From contig JANWZT010000085.1 of assembly GCA_025054515.1 (NCBI GenBank), positions 1 through 5,509 on the forward strand: DNA of 5,509 nt. Reading direction: 5' to 3'. The notes under the pieces were generated by a model. The model made no database searches, was not told the DNA's origin, and worked only from the letters and a program-made list of their open reading frames with translations. Shown here one piece after another: positions 1 to 5,166 of this stretch (its first letter is position 1; every line of letters starts with the position of its first letter). The translations under genes were made by a program, and so were the position numbers. The stretch is from Candidatus Caldarchaeum sp. GTDB lineage: Archaea > Thermoproteota > Nitrososphaeria_A > Caldarchaeales > Caldarchaeaceae.

Positions 1-344
1 ACAGGTCGCTTCGTTCATACGTCGGAACAAGGCCTGAAGAAGTTGATTACTCTAGATATTCGGGAGACCTTCCAATTTCTGCTTTCCTTTACTTTGAAGA
101 TATGTCGAAGGTTTTGCATCAGATGTACCGTGTTTTGAAAGACGGCGGCCACGCTGTCATGGTCGTCGGCGGAGGAGTTTATCCAGACCGGGTCATCGAA
201 ACAGATGTTGCCCTTGCGGAGCTTGCTGAAAAAAGTGGGTTCGGGGTCGAAAGAATAGTGGCTGTCAACAAACGTGTTGCAGCCGTTGACCGTGTCCGGA
301 AAATCGGTGTTTCCCGGGAAAGCATCATCTTCCTCGAGAAATGA
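1..344 (+). CDS. SAM-dependent methyltransferase, DNA N4/N6-methylase-like, C-terminal fragment
   Basis: The reading frame is open from the left edge (first full codon at 3) to TGA at 342-344, giving the last 113 residues of a larger protein. An internal ATG at 102 is not a likely start, because good coding sequence continues upstream of it. The piece carries the class I methyltransferase strand-turn-strand signature VLKDGGHAVMVVGGG (fragment residues 45-59), preceded by DLPISAFLYFEDM and a helix ending in MYRVLK. It ends with SRESIIFLEK, a C-terminal strand often seen in archaeal DNA methylase-like and Trm11-like enzymes. The SAM-binding FxGxG motif and the catalytic (D/N/S)PP(Y/W) motif would lie upstream of the window, so the substrate (DNA adenine or cytosine, or tRNA guanosine) cannot be assigned. 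The 3' end overlaps the convergent glycosyltransferase by 20 bp. The methyltransferase class is fairly sure; the specific activity is unknown. Confidence 0.8.
   Translation, partial: RSLRSYVGTRPEEVDYSRYSGDLPISAFLYFEDMSKVLHQMYRVLKDGGHAVMVVGGGVYPDRVIETDVALAELAEKSGFGVERIVAVNKRVAAVDRVRKIGVSRESIIFLEK
310..321. repeat. 12-bp perfect palindrome inside the methyltransferase 3' end
   Basis: TTTCCCGGGAAA reads the same on both strands. It lies within methyltransferase codons and just 3' of the glycosyltransferase stop codon on the minus strand. It has no loop and no following T-tract, so it is a poor terminator. A chance origin within coding sequence is quite possible. Confidence 0.3.
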
Positions 345-1479
345 CGACCGCCTTTTCGTGATGTTCACCGGCTTCGATCAGATATTCGCGGCCCCGCCAG
401 ACCACGGTCGGTGTCGTCCTCGATTTGACCAAGGCCGTGAGGGCGGCGGACATTATCGCAAAAACTCCTATAGGCCATAGTAACCCGTGCAAAAAACTCG
501 CAGAATGTCGACGGGATTCGAGGCCCGCGGCGACGGCTGCCGCCGCATGAGCCGCCGCGAACGCGTAATAGCTTTCAGTCAATATCGTCAGGATGGGAAT
601 GGCGAGACAGACTGCTGTGAGCAAAGCGAAAACTGAAACGGTTTTTACGGGGTTTTTGAGCGAAAGGGGAAGAAATATCCGGATCATTCCGTTCCAAAGG
701 GATTTCGAGTCATCGTTCCAAGAGGATACCAATCTGTCGAAGGCCTTGAAGAGGTCTGTACGGAGCGAAGCCCTCTGTGCGGCGAGAGCGAGGGCTCTGT
801 CTTCAAGAACCGCATCTTTGACGCCGTAGTGGCCCCCCAACCTTTCGTAGGCATCTCTTCTGACCAGTATGAAGCTTCCGAAGGCGAAGGCGGATTTTCC
901 GTATTTGACGAGATGTGGTTTGCCGAAGATGTAGAATCCGACCAGGAGGATGGGCATGGTAAAGCGATGAAGGAGGCTGTTCATCCGGAAACGGGGGTAG
1001 GCTGAAACAAACTCCAAACCTCTTTCCTCAGCCACACATACGGCCTGTTTCACCACATCAGCGGAAAATTCCGTATCTGCGTCCGTGAACAAAAGCCAAT
1101 CACCGGTCGAATGGGTGTAGCCCACGTGGCACGCCCAGCTTTTCCCCATCCATCCTTCAGGCGGAATACCCGCTCGCACGGCCTTGACGCCAAGCGGAAC
1201 AAAATGCTGTAGAATCTGCCAAGTGGCGTCGTCGGAATTGTCGTCGACCACTATAACCTCCTTCTCAACCCCCCGCAAGCCAAGAATATTCGACAGAGAT
1301 TTGGCCACGTATTTCTCCTCGTTGCGGACCGGGAGAACGATCGAAACCTTCCCACGGACAGGCCCGTCGACCTTCGGCAAGTCCTCCGTATTGCCTAAAA
1401 TCCTGCTGGTGATCGCGAAAATTCCCGTCCACGCAATCACGAACATCACCGAGGCGAAAACGGCAACGTTTTCCAGCAT
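325..1479 (-). CDS. Family 2 glycosyltransferase, CrtQ/HpnB-like, membrane-associated
   Basis: A complete 384-residue GT-A fold glycosyltransferase that moves a sugar from a nucleotide-sugar donor to a probably lipidic acceptor at the inner face of the membrane. Visible motifs are VSIVLPVRNEE (45-55), VVDDNSDD (77-84), the metal-binding DxD motif in LLFTDADTEF (D133, D135), and the probable catalytic-base motif LEDRALA (E226, D227). PEGWMGKSWACHVG (107-120), the FILVRRDAYERLGGH block (203-217) and the C-terminal WRGREY (361-366) are the pattern of CrtQ carotenoid and HpnB hopanoid-associated glycosyltransferases. Hydrophobic segments at about 3-23, 281-300, 304-319 and 330-351 suggest an N-terminal anchor and three C-terminal membrane helices; 173-186 may also associate with the membrane. 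The start places the N-terminal anchor at residue 1. The gene is divergent from hsp20 and its end overlaps the convergent methyltransferase. Family is sure; the acceptor (carotenoid, polyprenol or other isoprenoid lipid) is inference. Confidence 0.9.
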   Translation of the reverse strand: MLENVAVFASVMFVIAWTGIFAITSRILGNTEDLPKVDGPVRGKVSIVLPVRNEEKYVAKSLSNILGLRGVEKEVIVVDDNSDDATWQILQHFVPLGVKAVRAGIPPEGWMGKSWACHVGYTHSTGDWLLFTDADTEFSADVVKQAVCVAEERGLEFVSAYPRFRMNSLLHRFTMPILLVGFYIFGKPHLVKYGKSAFAFGSFILVRRDAYERLGGHYGVKDAVLEDRALALAAQRASLRTDLFKAFDRLVSSWNDDSKSLWNGMIRIFLPLSLKNPVKTVSVFALLTAVCLAIPILTILTESYYAFAAAHAAAAVAAGLESRRHSASFLHGLLWPIGVFAIMSAALTALVKSRTTPTVVWRGREYLIEAGEHHEKAVVISRGR

Positions 1480-1490
1480 TTCGTGGTCTG

Positions 1491-1503
1491 CGAAATCTTA
1501 ATA
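1491..1503 (+). promoter_or_regulatory. Putative TATA/BRE promoter of hsp20
   Basis: CGAAATCTTAATA resembles an archaeal BRE plus TATA box. The TATA-like centre near 1500 is about 31 bp before the hsp20 ATG at 1531, which predicts a transcript start within a few bases of the start codon. No good Shine-Dalgarno is present (only AGGT at 1521-1524), fitting leaderless or near-leaderless translation. The call rests on position and composition alone. Confidence 0.45.
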
Positions 1504-1509
1504 CGGGGC

Positions 1510-1531
1510 TCTCGATAAATAGGTATCGAGA
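1510..1531. promoter_or_regulatory. Perfect 8-6-8 inverted repeat, candidate operator between glycosyltransferase and hsp20
   Basis: TCTCGATA (1510-1517) and TATCGAGA (1524-1531) are exact reverse complements separated by AATAGG. The repeat covers the TATA-like box proposed for the minus-strand glycosyltransferase (1515-1521) and the expected transcription start of hsp20, and its last base is the A of the hsp20 ATG. A protein bound here could block both divergent genes, as expected for an autoregulatory or heat-shock repressor site. The same arms could form an RNA hairpin only if transcription starts upstream of 1510. The repeat is seen directly; the operator role is inference. Confidence 0.5.
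1515..1521 (-). promoter_or_regulatory. Putative TATA box of the glycosyltransferase gene
   Basis: On the minus strand this reads TATTTAT, centred about 39 bp before the ATG at 1479. With usual archaeal spacing the transcript would start near 1492, leaving a leader of about 13 nt with no Shine-Dalgarno (CGCAGACCACGAA). It lies within the inverted repeat at 1510-1531. Confidence 0.4.
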
Positions 1532-2109
1532 TGTCAGACGATTGGTGGTTTAGCCGGAGAAGGAGACGGCCTTTCAGCTTCTTCGAAGAATTCGAGGCCA
1601 TGTTCGAGGAGATGCAGAAGGAGTTTATGGAAGAGGTGAAACGGATTATGGATAGCTTGCCGAAGGAGCTGGTCAAGGAAACGAGGACACCGACCGGTGT
1701 TAGGAGGCAGTACGGGCCTTTCATTTACGGTTACTCAATAACCATCGGACCCGATGGAAAACCCGTGTTTAGACAGTTCGGCAACGTTTCTCCCGCGGCG
1801 TTACCGCGCGGCGTAGAGGTAAGGCCCGAAAGGGAGCCATTGGTTGACGTTTTCGAGGACGAGAAGACGGTGAAAGTTGTGGCCGAAATTCCCGGAGTCA
1901 AGAAGGAGGACATAGATTTGACCGTCGACGCGAATCGTTTGACGGTAAAGGTTGATACAGAAGAGCGTAAATATTATAAAGAGGTCGAACTGCCGGCTGA
2001 AGTTTTGACCTCGGGAGTGAAAGCCGTGTACAACAACGGAGTTCTCGAAGTCGTTTTGCCGAAGAAAGAAGCCGGAAAAACAAAAGGGGAAAAAATAAAA
2101 GTGGAATAA
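1531..2109 (+). CDS. hsp20: Small heat-shock protein, Hsp20/alpha-crystallin family
   Basis: A complete 192-residue ATP-independent holdase chaperone expected to form cytoplasmic oligomers that bind unfolding proteins. The alpha-crystallin domain runs from about 101 (REPLVDVFED) to 178, with AEIPGVKKEDIDL (118-130) and the signature AVYNNGVLEVVLPKK (165-179). The tail has the I-x-I/V anchoring motif IKV (189-191) that docks into a neighbouring subunit. The N-terminal arm is long: a charged, aromatic start with five arginines (9-13), a Phe/Glu-rich helix (16-47), and GPFIYGYSITIGPDGKP (62-78), a block seen in a subset of archaeal Hsp20 proteins. There is no cysteine. The first ATG is used; it follows a TATA-like box by about 31 bp with no Shine-Dalgarno, and the candidate operator at 1510-1531 abuts it. 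The gene is divergent from the glycosyltransferase and 51 bp upstream of the oxidoreductase operon in the same direction. Confidence 0.95.
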   Translation: MSDDWWFSRRRRRPFSFFEEFEAMFEEMQKEFMEEVKRIMDSLPKELVKETRTPTGVRRQYGPFIYGYSITIGPDGKPVFRQFGNVSPAALPRGVEVRPEREPLVDVFEDEKTVKVVAEIPGVKKEDIDLTVDANRLTVKVDTEERKYYKEVELPAEVLTSGVKAVYNNGVLEVVLPKKEAGKTKGEKIKVE

Positions 2110-2124
2110 TTAGGTTCCACAGGG

Positions 2125-2132
2125 TTAAATAA
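2125..2132 (+). promoter_or_regulatory. Putative TATA box of the oxidoreductase operon
   Basis: TTAAATAA is centred about 33 bp before the ATG at 2161 in the 51-bp hsp20-oxidoreductase spacer. This predicts a start near 2154-2156 and a leader of about six bases (ACAAAGAAA lies before the ATG, with no Shine-Dalgarno). No oligo-T terminator of five or more T is seen after hsp20, so read-through from hsp20 is possible. Confidence 0.5.
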
Positions 2133-2137
2133 CACAA

Positions 2138-2151
2138 ATCTCTTTTGAGAT
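2138..2151. repeat. Short inverted repeat between TATA box and start of the oxidoreductase operon
   Basis: ATCTC (2138-2142) and GAGAT (2147-2151) pair perfectly around TTTT. The site lies between the TATA-like box and the expected transcript start, where a bound repressor would act. It might instead be a weak hairpin at the end of the hsp20 transcript. The five-base arms are short enough to be chance. Confidence 0.3.
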
Positions 2152-2160
2152 ACAAAGAAA

Positions 2161-4116
2161 ATGGGTTCGACCAAAATTTCTTGGATGATTGGGGGAGCCC
2201 AAGGAACAGGTGTCGATTCCTCTGCGAACGTTTTTTCAAGGGCGGCCGCGATATATGGGCTCAACGTCTTCGGAAAACGTGAATACTACTCCAACATCAA
2301 AGGCGAACACAGTTACTTTTCTGTCGTCATATCGGACGGGCCTGTACGTTCAACAATGGATGAAGTCCACCTGCTCGCCACTTTCGACTCCGAAACCGTC
2401 GTCAGGCATGCTTGGGAAGTTATGGGCGGCGGCGGGATCATTTACGACTCGATGGCGGTCAACGAGAAAATAACCTCCATCCCCACGCTCGAAAAACCAG
2501 TTCTTGAAAGAATTCAAATGCGTTTGTCGAGGGAAGGGGTGGGGGAGACGGTCGGCGACGTGCTGGAGGTCGCCAGAAGAGGAGGAGTCCGTCTCTATCC
2601 TATTCCTTACATGGAGCTCCTCAAAAAAGTCGGTGAATTGACGGGTGAACAACAGCTCAGCGCTTTGTCGAGAATGACCAACACAATCGCCGTAGGTGTT
2701 TCGCTCAGCCTGCTGTCCATACCGATGAACCATCTCGAAACTGCTTTGAGCCAAGTATTCCGGGCCAAAGCTAAGGTCGTGAAATCCAACGTGCTCGCGG
2801 CTGAGGTCGCGTCCGAATACGTGAAGAATCATTTCGCCTCGGACTTTCCTTACCGGGTTGAGCCGCGGGCCAAAACAAAGAAGTTGTTCATTTCGGGCAC
2901 TTCAGCGGTTGCTTTAGGAAAGATAGTGGCCGGATGCAGGTTCCAGACCTACTATCCCATCACACCCGCCAGCGACGAAAGCGTCTACCTTGAAGACCAT
3001 CAAGTTTTCGACATCTACCATGAATATCCACATCTCAAGGAGGTTGAGGAGCTAAACGGTCACGGCTCAATCGTCGTAGTCCAGACAGAGGACGAAATAG
3101 CCGCCATCAACATGGTCTCAGGCGCGGCTCTGGCCGGAGCCCGTGCATCGACAGCCACTTCGGGACCCGGTTTCGACTTGATGGCCGAAGGACTTGGATG
3201 GGCGGGTATGAACGAAGTCCCGGTAGTGGTTACGCTCTATCAGAGGGGAGGCCCGAGCACGGGTCTGCCCACGAGACACGAGCAAGGCGAACTGTTGTTC
3301 TCGATTTTCGGAGGCCACGGCGAGTTTCCGAGGCTAGTGCTGGCTTCGGGCGATATCGAGGAGGCTTTCTACGACGTCGCCAGAGCATTCAACTACGCCG
3401 AAAGATACCAAACACCGGTCGTCCACATCCTTGACAAGGCATTGGCTAACAGCAACATGACCGTCGACGTCTTCGACCCGAGCAAGATCCGGATTGACCG
3501 TGGCAAACTCATTACCTCGTGGGACACGTCGCTGGGAACCTACAAACGTTTCAAATTCACCGAAGACGGCATCTCCTATCGAACGGTTTTCGGTACCGAA
3601 AACGGAATCTTCTGGAACACGGGCGACGAACACGATGAACTCGGGCACATCACGGAAGAACCGTCGCTGCGAGACCGCATGATGGAAAAAAGAATGAAGA
3701 AGCTTGAAATCGCTGACGCGGAAATTCCCGACAGCGAAAGAGTCATCCTCCACGGGGACTACGACGCACCATACCTCATTTTGAGCTGGGGGTCCACAAA
3801 AGGGGCGATCATCGACGCGATTGAATATCTTGCATCCGAAGGGCTTAGGTTCGCATTCGCACAGGTCAAGCTGGTTAACCCGTTCCCGACACGTTTCCTC
3901 CAAAACCTCATGACCCAGTACCGGAAACTCATCGTGGTCGAACAGAACTTCACGGGCCAGTTCGCCCTCCTGTTGCGGGCGAAGACAGGTGTTCAGGCGG
4001 ACCACCTCATCGTAAAGTACAACGGCCGTCCGTTTTCGTTCTCCGAGATTCGCGACGGGCTAAAGGAAGCGGTGATTCACGGTAGTCCGAGAATAGTTAA
4101 AAGGAGCGGTGGGTGA
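2161..4116 (+). CDS. korA: 2-oxoacid:ferredoxin oxidoreductase, alpha subunit (gamma-alpha fusion)
   Basis: The 651-residue large subunit of the CoA-dependent enzyme that oxidatively decarboxylates 2-oxoacids to acyl-CoA and reduces ferredoxin. Residues 5 to about 220 are the gamma domain (ISWMIGGAQGTGVDS at 6-20, KREYYSNIKGEHSYF at 39-53). Residues about 243-435 are the pyrimidine-binding alpha domain, with YPITPASDES (265-274), the YPITP motif studied in the Sulfolobus enzyme, then TSGPG (333-337) and GPSTGLPTR (364-372). The conserved linker FWNTGDEHDELGHITE (484-499) leads to a transketolase C-terminal-like domain (538-636; LILSWGSTKGAI, NPFPTRF, VVEQN). Length and domain order match the fused alpha subunits of two-subunit archaeal enzymes. 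No ferredoxin-like delta domain is present. The start fits the family's usual N-terminus, and beta follows after 10 bp. The symbol is the usual family name; pyruvate, 2-oxoglutarate and broad specificity are all possible. Confidence 0.96.
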   Translation: MGSTKISWMIGGAQGTGVDSSANVFSRAAAIYGLNVFGKREYYSNIKGEHSYFSVVISDGPVRSTMDEVHLLATFDSETVVRHAWEVMGGGGIIYDSMAVNEKITSIPTLEKPVLERIQMRLSREGVGETVGDVLEVARRGGVRLYPIPYMELLKKVGELTGEQQLSALSRMTNTIAVGVSLSLLSIPMNHLETALSQVFRAKAKVVKSNVLAAEVASEYVKNHFASDFPYRVEPRAKTKKLFISGTSAVALGKIVAGCRFQTYYPITPASDESVYLEDHQVFDIYHEYPHLKEVEELNGHGSIVVVQTEDEIAAINMVSGAALAGARASTATSGPGFDLMAEGLGWAGMNEVPVVVTLYQRGGPSTGLPTRHEQGELLFSIFGGHGEFPRLVLASGDIEEAFYDVARAFNYAERYQTPVVHILDKALANSNMTVDVFDPSKIRIDRGKLITSWDTSLGTYKRFKFTEDGISYRTVFGTENGIFWNTGDEHDELGHITEEPSLRDRMMEKRMKKLEIADAEIPDSERVILHGDYDAPYLILSWGSTKGAIIDAIEYLASEGLRFAFAQVKLVNPFPTRFLQNLMTQYRKLIVVEQNFTGQFALLLRAKTGVQADHLIVKYNGRPFSFSEIRDGLKEAVIHGSPRIVKRSGG

Positions 4117-4120
4117 GGGG
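4112..4120 (+). promoter_or_regulatory. Shine-Dalgarno that decides the start of the beta subunit
   Basis: GGTGAGGGG overlaps the alpha stop codon and sits 6-10 bases before ATG 4127. It matches the anti-Shine-Dalgarno end of archaeal 16S rRNA. An in-frame GTG at 4109 would add six residues, but the AGGAG before it (4102-4106) is only two bases away, too close to work. The ATG is therefore preferred. Confidence 0.7.
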
Positions 4121-4126
4121 GGAAGA

Positions 4127-5095
4127 ATGACGGTAAGGCTTTCGGTTGTGTCTTACAGGACTCCTGTTCACAACGACTGGTGTCCGGGATGCGGAGACTT
4201 TGGCATACTCTCCTCCGTCCAGATGGCTTTGGCCGACCTTCAGATACCTCCACACCAAGTTGCCGTCTTCTCGGGTATAGGATGTTCGGGAAAAACTCCG
4301 CACTACATCAACGCATTTGGAATTCACACCCTTCACGGTAGGGTTTTGCCGTTCGCTCTGGGGGCAAAGCTCGCGAACCCGTCTTTGACCGTCCTCGCGG
4401 TAGGCGGCGACGGAGACGGCCTCGGAATCGGAGCCGGCCACTTTGTGAACACGGGCCGCAGAAATGTCGACATAACCTACATAGTCTTCGACAACGGCGT
4501 CTACGGGTTGACCAAAGGTCAGGCGTCTCCGACTCTAGCTCGTGGACTTAAAACAAAGTCCCTGCCTAAGCCTAACATCAACGATGCTATAAACCCAATT
4601 GCAATAGCCGTCGCCGCAGGATACACGTTCATAGCCCGTGGATACGCTTACGACACCAAGCACTTGAAAGAATTGATTAAAATGGGGATACAGCACCGTG
4701 GCTCAGCTTTCATAAACGTTCTTCAGCCATGCCCAACCTACAACGACATAACCACAAAGGAATGGTACGCCGGCGAAGACAGGGTTGTAGAGGGAAAGCC
4801 GTTGCCTAGAATATACAAACTTGAGGATGAAGGATACGATGGCGAGGTGAAGTCCGCCGACTTCGACGAGATGAACGCTAAGAAAATCCAAGCAATAACG
4901 AAATCCTTTGAATGGGGAGATAGAATACCGGTAGGGGTCTTCTACAGAAATAATTTCATCCCCAGCTACGAGGACAGAATAACTGAGAACATCAAGGACT
5001 ACTATTCAAACCCGCCTGCGAAGCAAGCGATCGCTTCAGCCGACGGCCGGACGATAGTTTCTATAGACGACATCCTCAAGGAGTTCTTGGTGTAG
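4127..5095 (+). CDS. korB: 2-oxoacid:ferredoxin oxidoreductase, beta subunit
   Basis: The 322-residue catalytic subunit that binds thiamine diphosphate and one [4Fe-4S] cluster and pairs with the upstream alpha subunit in the cytoplasm. Four cysteines match the cluster ligands of the two-subunit archaeal enzymes: C19 and C22 in WCPGCGDFG, C53 in GIGCSGK, and C202 in QPCPTYN. The TPP/Mg site is GGDGDGLGIG (93-102; D95) with N123 in DNGVYGLTKGQ (122-132). K56 and the L128/K130 pair align with positions linked to substrate recognition in the Sulfolobus enzyme. HTLHGR (67-72) is also conserved. The length is normal for archaeal beta subunits, which lack the long C-terminal extension of bacterial single-chain PFOR. 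The ATG at 4127 is chosen over GTG 4109 because of the well-spaced Shine-Dalgarno. The gene is co-transcribed with alpha (10-bp gap). Family is sure; the oxoacid used is not known. Confidence 0.96.
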   Translation: MTVRLSVVSYRTPVHNDWCPGCGDFGILSSVQMALADLQIPPHQVAVFSGIGCSGKTPHYINAFGIHTLHGRVLPFALGAKLANPSLTVLAVGGDGDGLGIGAGHFVNTGRRNVDITYIVFDNGVYGLTKGQASPTLARGLKTKSLPKPNINDAINPIAIAVAAGYTFIARGYAYDTKHLKELIKMGIQHRGSAFINVLQPCPTYNDITTKEWYAGEDRVVEGKPLPRIYKLEDEGYDGEVKSADFDEMNAKKIQAITKSFEWGDRIPVGVFYRNNFIPSYEDRITENIKDYYSNPPAKQAIASADGRTIVSIDDILKEFLV

Positions 5096-5108
5096 AATCG
5101 GCTAGCAA

Positions 5109-5143
5109 TAGACCATTCATACATTTCCTATATATTTGGTCTA
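5109..5143. promoter_or_regulatory. Inverted repeat flanking the TATA-like box of the last gene
   Basis: TAGACCA (5109-5115) and TGGTCTA (5137-5143) are exact reverse complements with a 21-bp AT-rich spacer holding the TATA-like box. Its centre-to-centre arm distance is 28 bp, between two and three helical turns. It could be a binding site controlling the secreted-protein gene, or a long-loop hairpin ending the oxidoreductase transcript. No strong oligo-T run follows, which weakens the terminator reading. Confidence 0.4.
5129..5137 (+). promoter_or_regulatory. Putative TATA box of the secreted-protein gene
   Basis: CTATATATT is centred about 34 bp before the ATG at 5167, predicting a transcript start near 5158-5160 and a leader of about 8 bases with no Shine-Dalgarno. 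It lies at the right side of the loop of the 5109-5143 inverted repeat. Confidence 0.5.
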
Positions 5144-5166
5144 AAAGATAGATTTTCTGAAACCAG

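Noticed and set aside
310..321. TTTCCCGGGAAA palindrome as a terminator for the glycosyltransferase
   Set aside because: It has no loop and no T-tract after it on the minus strand, and it is fully explained by methyltransferase codons. It is kept only as a low-confidence repeat.
15..368. Minus-strand open frame of 117 codons at the left edge
   Set aside because: It is antisense to the methyltransferase, whose frame has clear family motifs, and it would overlap the end of the glycosyltransferase. The product resembles no known fold.
1184..1501. Plus-strand open frame of 105 codons opposite the glycosyltransferase N-terminus
   Set aside because: It is antisense to the GT2 motifs at residues 45-84 and has Ser/Thr-rich composition typical of shadow frames.
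1974..2264. Minus-strand open frames across the hsp20-oxidoreductase spacer (also 1898-2239)
   Set aside because: They overlap both well-supported plus-strand genes and lack any motif; their hydrophobic stretches are a by-product of the Lys/Glu-rich codons on the other strand.
2350..2832. Minus-strand open frame of 160 codons opposite the gamma domain
   Set aside because: It is an antisense shadow of a well-conserved protein region with no recognisable domain or start signal.
3334..4005. Long minus-strand open frame (223 codons) opposite the alpha subunit
   Set aside because: It lies wholly antisense to the conserved oxidoreductase alpha domain. Its composition, rich in Val, Asp, Phe and Arg, looks like the complement of good codons, and it has no recognisable motif or promoter.
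4097..4441. Minus-strand open frame of 114 codons opposite the alpha/beta junction
   Set aside because: It is antisense to the conserved WCPGCG and GIGCSGK region of the beta subunit and has no supporting features.
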